From an uncultured Clostridia bacterium (GTDB lineage: Bacteria > Bacillota > Clostridia > Christensenellales > UBA1242), in contig CAMLUY010000072.1 in NCBI GenBank assembly GCA_946487985.1, positions 1 to 5,496 on the forward strand: a stretch of DNA of 5,496 bases, written 5' to 3'. Position 1 is the first letter of the stretch, and every line of letters begins with the position of its first letter. The position numbers and the translations under genes are program-made. Shown here one piece after another: positions 1 through 5,496 of the stretch. The notes beneath the pieces were generated by a model. That model did no database searches, had not been told where the DNA came from, and was given only the letters and a program-made list of their open reading frames with translations.

Positions 1-1953
1 ATAGTCTTTTCATTTACCGTTGAAAACCTGAGCACAGAAAGGTCGCTTACGCTTACTTTTACAGACAACCTTGCAGCCAACGCAAATATTGAAAAAGAGG
101 TGTTGCGTGACGGCGGAACGTACACAAGCGGCGCACAGATAGAGCTTGACCCTATGGCAGAAGGGATAACTACCAACAAGACCAGCTTTACGGTTGAGTT
201 CAGGGTTGCCGATGGTGACACCTCATTCAGCGGCGTGACATTTGACTATGTGCTCAACCTCTATGATGAAAGCGCGGTGCCATTTGACTACACTGGTTTT
301 TCATTTGAAACATCAGGCAATGAGGCAACGCTTACCTCATATACAGGCACAGCTGAACATGTTGTCATTCCATCGAGCTTTTCAATCGTTGACGGTGAAT
401 ATGTGAACGGCAATGACTATACAGTTACAGCCATTGCTGATGGGAATATAAGCGCCCAATATGCGCCTTTTTTGGGTGCGAGCAAAATGAAAACAATTGA
501 ACTGCCAAACACACTGAAAAGGATAGGAGATTTTGCGTTTGTGCAGTCAGGGCTTACCTCAATAACCTTTCCGGATGGATTGGAAAGTATTGGCGAGGCT
601 ACGTTTATTGGAGCAAGGCTTACTTCTATAACCTTTTCAGATGGTTTGGAAAGCATTGGAGATGGTGCCTTTTACTCGTGTATGAATCTAAGCGGTGACA
701 TTGTTTTGCCTGACACGCTTACAAGCATAGGCAATGGGGCTTTTACAATGACAAGTATCACTGGGGTGGACATTCCAGCATCACTGACAGATATTCCAAG
801 TGTTGATTTGGAATTGCAAAGCTCTGGGACAATAGATGGAAACAATATGTATATTGCAATGGGGGCGTTTAGTATGGCACCAGAGATGCAAAGAATAACA
901 GTTGCAGACGACAATTCAGTGTATTATAGTGCAAACAACGCCGTCATTGAACGTGCAACGAAGACATTGGTTTTAGGTTGCAACAGTACAACATTACCAA
1001 ATGATGGCAGTGTGACTGGTATTGGTGTGGGGGCGTTTATCTTTCAAACTTTTACATCGATAGACATACCAGACGCTATTACCAGCATAGGGGAAGGAGC
1101 GTTTTTCAGCTGTATGTATTTGACTTCAATAAACTTTGCCGAGGACAGCCAGCTTGAAACAATTGGCAGTTATGCATTTTCAGGGTGCGCCAGACTCCAA
1201 TCAATTACAATACCTGCAAGTGTAACAAGTATTGGTGAAGCAGTTATGAACGGACTTGACATCGCAATAACCATTGCAGAGGGGAACAGCAGCTACGTCG
1301 TCGAAAATGATGTTCTATTCGATGCAGGCAAGACAAAGCTTTTATATTATCGCCCAAGCAAAACCAATGCATCGTACGAAATACCAAGTACAGTGACAGC
1401 AATAGGAGCGTATGCCTTCCAGGGTGCAGACAATTTACATTCAATAGTTGTTCCTTATGGAGTTACGACTATTGGGAATCGAGCTTTTCAACATTCTGGA
1501 ATTGTTTCAATGGATATTTCAAGTGAAAATACCAGCTACAGTTTTGAAAACGGGGCGCTGTACGACAAGGATAAGACAGTTTTGCTTTACTACAACACAA
1601 ATACGCCAGATGCGTCACTTGAAATTCCAAATACAGTAAAACGCATAGTAACAGACGCTTTTTATGAAGTGCATGAACTAGAATTCATTATAATCCCAGC
1701 AAGCGTTGAGGTGATTGAGGATAGAGCCTTCCTCAATACTATGCCATCTACGGTAACCATTGACAGTCAAGCGGTGGTTGAAATGCTGACCCATGCTGAG
1801 GGGGCAGGCTGGCTGTTAATGTATGGGTTTTCAGGAGAAACTGTATACATTGCAGATGGCATTGTTTCGTCACTGCCTGAATACTTTTTAAGTCGTTATA
1901 CCCAGCAGCCAGAGTCTGACAAAGTTGGCTATACAATGTACACAAAAAAATAA
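1..1953 (+). CDS. BspA-type leucine-rich-repeat (LRR_5) surface or secreted protein, 5'-truncated by window
   Basis: The reading frame is open from base 1 to the TAA at 1951-1953, giving 650 visible residues; the true start and any signal peptide lie upstream. A GTG at 100 is in frame, but coherent protein sequence runs through it, so I do not take it as the start. Residues 1 to about 96 look like a beta-sandwich rich in Thr, Ser and Val (VENLSTERSLTLTF, then FDYVLNLYD). From about residue 112 to 590 there are roughly a dozen LRR_5 units of the form IPxxVTSIGxxAFxxCxxLxSITI, with three 27-residue inserts of the NxxYxxENxxLYDxxKTxLLYY type. The last ~60 residues (VYIADGI ... GYTMYTKK) look like a C-terminal cap; there is no LPXTG motif and no membrane anchor. 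Proteins of this family are usually extracellular and involved in adhesion or host interaction; the ligand here is unknown. ATA isoleucine codons look commoner than in the mur genes. A terminator follows directly. Confidence 0.9.
   Translation: MVFSFTVENLSTERSLTLTFTDNLAANANIEKEVLRDGGTYTSGAQIELDPMAEGITTNKTSFTVEFRVADGDTSFSGVTFDYVLNLYDESAVPFDYTGFSFETSGNEATLTSYTGTAEHVVIPSSFSIVDGEYVNGNDYTVTAIADGNISAQYAPFLGASKMKTIELPNTLKRIGDFAFVQSGLTSITFPDGLESIGEATFIGARLTSITFSDGLESIGDGAFYSCMNLSGDIVLPDTLTSIGNGAFTMTSITGVDIPASLTDIPSVDLELQSSGTIDGNNMYIAMGAFSMAPEMQRITVADDNSVYYSANNAVIERATKTLVLGCNSTTLPNDGSVTGIGVGAFIFQTFTSIDIPDAITSIGEGAFFSCMYLTSINFAEDSQLETIGSYAFSGCARLQSITIPASVTSIGEAVMNGLDIAITIAEGNSSYVVENDVLFDAGKTKLLYYRPSKTNASYEIPSTVTAIGAYAFQGADNLHSIVVPYGVTTIGNRAFQHSGIVSMDISSENTSYSFENGALYDKDKTVLLYYNTNTPDASLEIPNTVKRIVTDAFYEVHELEFIIIPASVEVIEDRAFLNTMPSTVTIDSQAVVEMLTHAEGAGWLLMYGFSGETVYIADGIVSSLPEYFLSRYTQQPESDKVGYTMYTKK
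553..684 (+). repeat. 66-nt tandem duplication of one LRR unit
   Basis: Two adjacent 66-base copies (553-618 and 619-684) encode 22-residue units, LTSITFPDGLESIG... and LTSITFSDGLESIG.... Over the first 54 bases I count about 11 differences, several of them at synonymous third positions. This points to duplication within the gene followed by divergence under protein-level constraint. Such unit gain and loss is typical of LRR_5 proteins. Confidence 0.8.
901..981 (+). repeat. 27-residue insert between LRR units, copy 1 (diverged)
   Basis: This stretch encodes a 27-residue block starting VADDNSVYYSANNAVIE. It aligns without gaps to blocks at 1273-1353 and 1516-1596, sharing N at position 5, Y at 8, N at 12, the K-T pair near 20-21 and L at 23. 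It is the most diverged copy: the final YY of the other two is replaced by GC-type residues. Inserts of this kind are common in BspA-like proteins, where they probably form a beta-hairpin projecting from the solenoid (inference). Confidence 0.7.
1273..1758 (+). repeat. Two tandem 243-nt (81-residue) modules: insert plus two LRR units
   Basis: Copy A spans 1273-1515 and copy B 1516-1758, each exactly 81 codons. Each begins with a 27-residue insert (IAEGNSSYVVENDVLFD in A, ISSENTSYSFENGALYD in B, both ending KT-x-LLYY-x). A short linker follows, then EIPxTVxxI and two LRR units. A third period start falls at 1759 (IDSQ), where the C-terminal cap takes over. The exact length and lack of gaps indicate duplication of a complete module. 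Confidence 0.8.
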
Positions 1954-1967
1954 AACAATTAAAAAAC

Positions 1968-2021
1968 AAAATAGGGCGCATAAATTTGAGCGGGATTCAA
2001 ATTTGCGGCTCTATTTTTTTT
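1968..2021 (+). terminator. Rho-independent terminator after the LRR gene
   Basis: An inverted repeat lies 14 bases after the LRR stop codon. The upper stem is a perfect 8-bp pair, AAATTTGA (1982-1989) with TCAAATTT (1997-2004), around a 7-base loop. The lower stem pairs AAAATAG (1968-1974) with CTATTTT (2011-2017), with an imperfect GC-rich middle (GGCGC against GCGGCT, including a bulge and a G-U pair). Eight T follow at 2014-2021. A-rich sequence on the left side (1961-1971) could let it also act on the opposite strand. Confidence 0.85.
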
Positions 2022-2213
2022 GTGGAAAATCAAACATTTTTTCGGCGTAAATTTTTTATTTTCAGTGTAAATATGCACATTTAATGTTTTTTATTGAATG
2101 TAGACTTTATTTTTTTATTGATTTTGTCTACTGAATATCCAAAGCTGGCAAATTTTGAAATATTTTCTGCATGAAGTCGCAAAATAATAAATATCAATAT
2201 CATAGGAGTTTTT
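2022..2213 (+). promoter_or_regulatory. AT-rich spacer expected to carry the mraY promoter (no clear boxes)
   Basis: This 192-base non-coding stretch lies between the terminator and mraY. Because transcription from upstream should stop at the terminator, a promoter for mraY-murD-ftsW is expected here, but I could not find a -35/-10 pair with good matches and normal spacing. A TTGAAA at 2155-2160 and an AATAAT at 2183-2188 are individually good, but 22 bases apart is too far. A 6-bp inverted repeat, GTAGAC (2100-2105) and GTCTAC (2126-2131), flanks a T-rich loop of 20 bases. No tRNA, riboswitch or small gene was recognised. Confidence 0.4.
2204..2208 (+). promoter_or_regulatory. Ribosome binding site of mraY
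   Basis: AGGAG sits 5 bases (TTTTT) before the ATG at 2214. It fixes the mraY start and excludes the out-of-frame ATG at 2171. Confidence 0.85.
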
Positions 2214-3176
2214 ATGCTGAAATATTTTCTTGTATTTTTGGTTGCGCTGGTCGTTTCAATCATTATTGGCCTGCCGTTGTTGAAGCTTTGCAAAAAGTTT
2301 CACCTGTCACAGACCATACTGCACTATGTGGACAAGCATGCCGGAAAGGCGGGCACGCCTACAATGGGTGGTTGGATTTTTATGATTGCCACTACGTTTG
2401 CCTGCCCATTTTTCTTTACAGGTCAGGTATATCTGCCGGTGCTGGTGCTTTTGACAATGCTGGGTTTTGGCATGCTGGGTTTTTTGGACGATTTCATTAA
2501 AATTAAATTTCACAAAAATGAGGGGCTGAAACCACTTCAAAAAATTCTAGGCCAGCTTGCAATCGCCACGATTATTGCTGTGCTTGCATATTTTAAGGTT
2601 GGCAGCACCATTGACCTTTTTGGTTTAAAGCTTGACCTTGGGCTGCTTGTCATACCTTTCATCATATTCTTCTTTGTTGCGGTGACCAATGCGGTCAACC
2701 TGACTGATGGGCTTGACGGACTGGCAACAGGGGTGAGCGGCAGCTATTTGCTCTTTTTCGGCTTGATTTTGACGCTGATTGCTGGCGGGAGCAACTATGC
2801 GGTGATTTCTTTTGGGCTGCTTGGCGCGCTGGTCGGATACTTTCTTTTCAACTGTTTTCCAGCAAAGATATTCATGGGCGACACCGGTTCGCTTGGGCTT
2901 GGCGGGGCAATAGCCGCGCTGGCTGTTTTTTCAGGGCTCGAACTGATTATGCCAATCATCGGCATCATGTTTGTGCTGACTGTCATCAGTGATGTGTTGC
3001 AGGTGGGATACTACAAAAAGACACACAAGCGCATTTTCAAAATGGCACCACTCCATCACCACTTTGAAAAAATTGGGGTGCATGAAAACAGAATTGTAGC
3101 AGTATATATAGTAATAACCATAGCGGCAGGTTTGTGCTCGCTCATGGGATATTTGGCGGTGAGCGGACTGTTGTAA
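2214..3176 (+). CDS. mraY: MraY, phospho-N-acetylmuramoyl-pentapeptide transferase (lipid I synthase)
   Basis: MraY is a membrane enzyme that transfers phospho-MurNAc-pentapeptide from its UDP carrier to undecaprenyl phosphate, forming lipid I. The 320-residue length fits the Bacillota form (B. subtilis about 324; E. coli 360). The family motifs are in order: H42 and K45 followed by GTPTMGG at 47-53; the Asp pair at 92-93 in FLDDFIK, then GLKPLQK at 104-110; NAVNLTDGLDGL at 159-170; FMGDTGSLGLGG with the third catalytic Asp at 223; and the triple His at 281-283 in APLHHHFEK. About ten hydrophobic segments cover residues 3-24 through 297-318. The start is an ATG with AGGAG 5 bases upstream. 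It appears to open a transcription unit with murD (32-base gap) and ftsW. One mild oddity is GVHE at 288-291, where most MraY proteins have GWxE. Identification is firm. Confidence 0.97.
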   Translation: MLKYFLVFLVALVVSIIIGLPLLKLCKKFHLSQTILHYVDKHAGKAGTPTMGGWIFMIATTFACPFFFTGQVYLPVLVLLTMLGFGMLGFLDDFIKIKFHKNEGLKPLQKILGQLAIATIIAVLAYFKVGSTIDLFGLKLDLGLLVIPFIIFFFVAVTNAVNLTDGLDGLATGVSGSYLLFFGLILTLIAGGSNYAVISFGLLGALVGYFLFNCFPAKIFMGDTGSLGLGGAIAALAVFSGLELIMPIIGIMFVLTVISDVLQVGYYKKTHKRIFKMAPLHHHFEKIGVHENRIVAVYIVITIAAGLCSLMGYLAVSGLL

Positions 3177-3196
3177 TTTTTGCTGCCGCCTTTGAT

Positions 3197-3203
3197 GGGG
3201 GAG
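3197..3203 (+). promoter_or_regulatory. Ribosome binding site that selects the TTG start of murD
   Basis: GGGGGAG lies 5 bases before the TTG at 3209. It decides in favour of this TTG over an in-frame GTG at 3134, which lies inside mraY and would add 25 residues without similarity to MurD. Confidence 0.85.
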
Positions 3204-3208
3204 CAAAC

Positions 3209-4519
3209 TTGAAACTGCGAGGTAAAAAGGTTCTTGTATATGGCATGGGCATCAGCGGGCAATCGGCCTGTCGGCTGCTGCACGCGCATGGTGCATGCGT
3301 AAGCATTTTTGATGACGAAAGTCGATTCGCAAACATATTTTGCTTTGAAAAGAATCCGCTGATGCAGAAATACGACATGATTGTGGTCAGTCCTGGCATC
3401 AAGGTTATTGGTAATCAGCTGATATCTCATTTTATCATGACGGACACGCCGATAATCAGCGAGCTTGACCTTGGCTGGATTTTTTCGCATGGCAAGGTTG
3501 TTGGCATCACCGGCACAAACGGCAAGACAACAGTGACATCGCTTGTGGGCGAAATATGCAAAAAGGCAGGGAAAAAGACTTTTGTTTGCGGTAACATTGG
3601 CCTGCCAATTTCAGCTGTTGCTGACCAGACCGACAAGGACAGCGTTACAGTTTGCGAAGTCAGCAATTTTCAGCTTGAACTGTCGCGGCATTTTGATTGC
3701 GATATTGCCTGCATGCTCAACCTTGCACCTGACCATCTTGACAGGCATGGCTCGTTTGAGGAGTATTGCCGCGTGAAAAAGAAAATCTTTACCGGAAGGC
3801 GCTCTCAAAAGCTGGTGCTGAACTTTGATGACGAGCTTACTCGCGGCATAGACATATCAAAGAAAACCACGTTTTTCTCGAAAAAATTGATTTCTAAGGG
3901 CGTTTTTGTCAAAAATAACGCCATTTTCAGCAATAAAACCAAGATTGTATCCTTAAACGATGTTCCGCTTTTTGGGGAGAAGAACATTGAAAATGTGCTT
4001 GCAGCTGTTGCCATTGCGGTCAAGCTGAAAATAAAACCGGCAGTCATTCGTTCGGGAATCGTGGGCTATCGCGCGCCAGCGCACAGGCTTGAATATCTTG
4101 GGCAGGTTGATGGCGCTGATGTCTTTGACGATTCAAAGGCGACCAATGTCGCGTCAGCGGTTGCTGCAATATCCTCGCTTGGCGAGAAGGGGCTTGTGCT
4201 TTTGATTGGCGGACAAAACAAGGATTGCGCATTTGATGACATATTCAATCGAGGGCTTGATTTTGAAACAATTTGCTGTTTCGGTCAGGCAGGGAAGGAG
4301 ATTTTTGATTGCGCGTCAGGATATGGCTACTCGCCGCTGATTTTTCCGACCATGAAGGCAGCCGCCCATTTTGCTCGGGCAAATGCCGCGGCTGGGCAGA
4401 AGATATTGCTTGCGCCTGCCTGTGCAAGCTTTGATGAATTTGCTTCATATGCTGTTCGCGGCGAAGTGTATAAGGAGATTATGTTTGGCTCATATGACAA
4501 AATCGAAATGTCGCAATGA
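3209..4519 (+). CDS. murD: MurD, UDP-N-acetylmuramoyl-L-alanine--D-glutamate ligase
   Basis: MurD is a cytoplasmic ATP-dependent ligase adding D-Glu to UDP-MurNAc-L-Ala. From the TTG start it has 436 residues, normal for MurD, and begins MKLRGKKVLVYGMGISG, the substrate-binding Rossmann fold. Visible motifs: ATP-binding P-loop GTNGKTT at 102-108; E150 in EVSNFQLE; NLAPDHLDRHGSFEEY at 171-186 with H176; K190, which aligns with the carbamylated lysine of Mur ligases; HR at 292-293; DDSKATN at 307-313; and PACASFDEFASYAVRG at 403-418. Two usually conserved spots differ: SNFQL for SSFQL (N153), and GGQNKD at 334-339 where GGxDKG is usual. The protein has 14 cysteines, a high number for MurD. It follows mraY by 32 bases, and its last 35 bases overlap ftsW if that gene starts at the TTG at 4485. 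The core catalytic residues are intact, so it should be functional. Confidence 0.96.
   Translation: MKLRGKKVLVYGMGISGQSACRLLHAHGACVSIFDDESRFANIFCFEKNPLMQKYDMIVVSPGIKVIGNQLISHFIMTDTPIISELDLGWIFSHGKVVGITGTNGKTTVTSLVGEICKKAGKKTFVCGNIGLPISAVADQTDKDSVTVCEVSNFQLELSRHFDCDIACMLNLAPDHLDRHGSFEEYCRVKKKIFTGRRSQKLVLNFDDELTRGIDISKKTTFFSKKLISKGVFVKNNAIFSNKTKIVSLNDVPLFGEKNIENVLAAVAIAVKLKIKPAVIRSGIVGYRAPAHRLEYLGQVDGADVFDDSKATNVASAVAAISSLGEKGLVLLIGGQNKDCAFDDIFNRGLDFETICCFGQAGKEIFDCASGYGYSPLIFPTMKAAAHFARANAAAGQKILLAPACASFDEFASYAVRGEVYKEIMFGSYDKIEMSQ
4472..4477 (+). promoter_or_regulatory. Ribosome binding site for ftsW inside murD
   Basis: AAGGAG within the murD coding sequence lies 7 bases before an in-frame TTG at 4485 but 16 bases before the ATG at 4494. 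The spacing favours the TTG as the ftsW start and suggests translational coupling to murD. Confidence 0.7.
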
Positions 4520-5496
4520 AATCATTACCGTTGTAACCATTGTCATGGCATTGGTGATTTTTGGCTGCATTATGGTTTACAGCGCCAGTTTTTACAGCGC
4601 TGAGTATCATTACGGCAACAAGTACTTCTTTCTTTGGAAGCAGGTCCTTGGTGTAGTGCTTGGCATTGCGGCAATGGCCTTTTTTGCATATTTTGACTAT
4701 CACCTCTTGAAAAAATACAAGTGGTGGATTGTGCTTGTGTCGATGGTGCTGCTTGTTTTGGTCTTTGTGCCAGGGCTTGGGCTTGAAAGCTATGGCGCGA
4801 AAAGATGGGTGTCGGTGCTTGGCATTTCAATTCAGCCATCAGAGATTGCGAAGTTCGCGCTAGTGATTTTTGTTGCCGCATACATGTCTGACAATTTCGA
4901 GCGGGTAAAGACATTGAAGGGGCTTCTGCCAGTGCTGGGCGTAGGCGGACTGATGTGCGTTCTGATTATGCTTGAACCCTCAATGTCGGTCACAATGTGT
5001 ATTGCTTTTGTCACACTGTTCATGCTGATTATTGGGGGAATGAGCAAAAAGCACACACTTCTTTTTTCAGTGCCTGCTGCCGCCGCAGTGCCTCTGCTTG
5101 TGGCAATCGAGCCCTATCGCTTGAAACGCTTGATGGCATTCATTGACCCTTGGGCGTCACCGCAAGGAGAGGGGTTTCAGCTTATTCAGTCGCTCTACTC
5201 GCTTGGTGATGGCGGACTTTTCGGTGTTGGGCTGTTCAAATCTCGCCAGAAATATCTGTTCCTGCCCTTTGCCGAGTCAGACTTTATTTTGTCAATCATT
5301 GGCGAAGAGATTGGCTTTATTGGCTTGCTGCTTCTGATGGCAGTGTTTTTCGCATTAGTTTTCAGATTGATAAAGATTGCCTTAGGGGCTGTTGACCGCT
5401 TTGGCGCAATGCTTGCCAGCGGTGTCGCTTTCATTATTGCCGTGCAAACCCTTCTCAATATTGCCGTTGTTACAGGCTCAATCCCGCCGACAGGAC
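4485..5496 (+). CDS. ftsW: FtsW/SpoVE-type SEDS peptidoglycan glycosyltransferase, 3'-truncated by window
   Basis: SEDS proteins are multispanning membrane glycosyltransferases that polymerise lipid II, working with a class B PBP at the septum. From the TTG at 4485 (start MAHMTKSKCRNE) 337 residues are visible before the window ends in TGSIPPTG, roughly 40-60 residues short of the family end. The alternative start is the ATG at 4494. Features: first membrane segment about 12-34 ending in VYSAS; GAKRW at 104-108; QPSEIAKF at 117-124; LEPSMSVT at 163-170; FIDPW at 219-223; GEGFQLIQSLYSLGDGGLFGVGL at 228-250 (in part GEGFQLIQS, GGLFGVGL); SRQKYLFLP at 253-261; SDFI with the conserved Asp at 266; IIGEEIGFIG at 271-280. 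Odd changes are GLFKS for the usual GLGxS and LPFAESDF for LPExxTDF. Position after murD argues for FtsW/SpoVE rather than RodA; which of FtsW or SpoVE cannot be decided from one copy. Confidence 0.93.
   Translation, partial: MAHMTKSKCRNEIITVVTIVMALVIFGCIMVYSASFYSAEYHYGNKYFFLWKQVLGVVLGIAAMAFFAYFDYHLLKKYKWWIVLVSMVLLVLVFVPGLGLESYGAKRWVSVLGISIQPSEIAKFALVIFVAAYMSDNFERVKTLKGLLPVLGVGGLMCVLIMLEPSMSVTMCIAFVTLFMLIIGGMSKKHTLLFSVPAAAAVPLLVAIEPYRLKRLMAFIDPWASPQGEGFQLIQSLYSLGDGGLFGVGLFKSRQKYLFLPFAESDFILSIIGEEIGFIGLLLLMAVFFALVFRLIKIALGAVDRFGAMLASGVAFIIAVQTLLNIAVVTGSIPPTG

Noticed and set aside
100..102. GTG at 100 as the start of the LRR gene
   Set aside because: The frame is open to base 1 and upstream codons read as continuous beta-strand sequence (VFSFTVENLSTERSLTL); the GTG would remove a strand, has no signal peptide after it, and is probably just an internal Val.
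553..1758. CRISPR-like or mobile repeat array
   Set aside because: The repeats are in frame, coding and adjacent, and correspond to LRR protein units; there are no unique spacers and no palindromic ends.
417..1981. - strand and out-of-frame ORFs within the LRR gene
   Set aside because: Short ORFs opposite or inside a repeat-rich coding gene; their translations show no family signature.
2171..2500. + strand 109-codon ORF beginning at ATG 2171
   Set aside because: It overlaps mraY in another frame, has no ribosome binding site, and its translation has no recognisable family features; it is a frame shadow of mraY.
3134..3208. N-terminal extension of murD from a GTG at 3134
   Set aside because: The extra 25 residues lie partly over the end of mraY and do not look like MurD; the TTG at 3209 has a strong GGGGGAG at good spacing and gives the normal MurD N-terminus.
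4570..5458. Several - strand ORFs of 74-114 codons and a + strand ORF at 5143-5337
   Set aside because: All lie within ftsW, whose frame has clear family motifs throughout; the alternative translations show no domain and no start signals.

Overview
The window looks like ordinary chromosomal DNA from a Gram-positive-type bacterium, most likely an uncultured, probably host-associated member of the Bacillota (Clostridia-like). The reasons are a short 320-residue MraY of Bacillus/Clostridium length, the gene order mraY-murD-ftsW, strong AGGAG-type ribosome binding sites with frequent TTG starts, and a large BspA-type leucine-rich-repeat protein. Organism assignment is inference. TGG encodes Trp and TGA acts as a stop (end of murD), so the standard code applies. 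Every supported gene is on the + strand, and I found nothing convincing on the - strand.

Layout: (1) 1-1953 is the 3' part of a long gene for a secreted or surface LRR_5 (BspA/TpLRR) protein whose start lies before the window. (2) 1968-2021 is a hairpin plus T-run terminator that closes that unit. (3) 2022-2213 is an AT-rich spacer that should hold the promoter for the next unit, though no convincing -35/-10 pair is visible. (4) 2214-3176 is mraY. (5) 3209-4519 is murD, starting at TTG. (6) 4485 to the window end is ftsW (SpoVE-type SEDS glycosyltransferase), probably starting at a TTG inside the end of murD and cut by the window edge about where the last transmembrane part begins.

Functionally, the second half is a piece of the division and cell wall (dcw) cluster. 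MurD adds D-glutamate to UDP-MurNAc-L-Ala in the cytoplasm. MraY transfers the finished phospho-MurNAc-pentapeptide to undecaprenyl phosphate to make lipid I. FtsW polymerises lipid II at the septum. murG would be expected next, beyond the window. The LRR gene is separated from this operon by the terminator and is probably unrelated in function. Its position directly before mraY, where murE/murF usually sit, is the main contextual oddity.

I did not find a new biological system here. The points worth a second look are the precise modular repeats in the LRR protein, altered motif residues in FtsW, MurD and MraY, the nested ftsW start, and the split dcw cluster.
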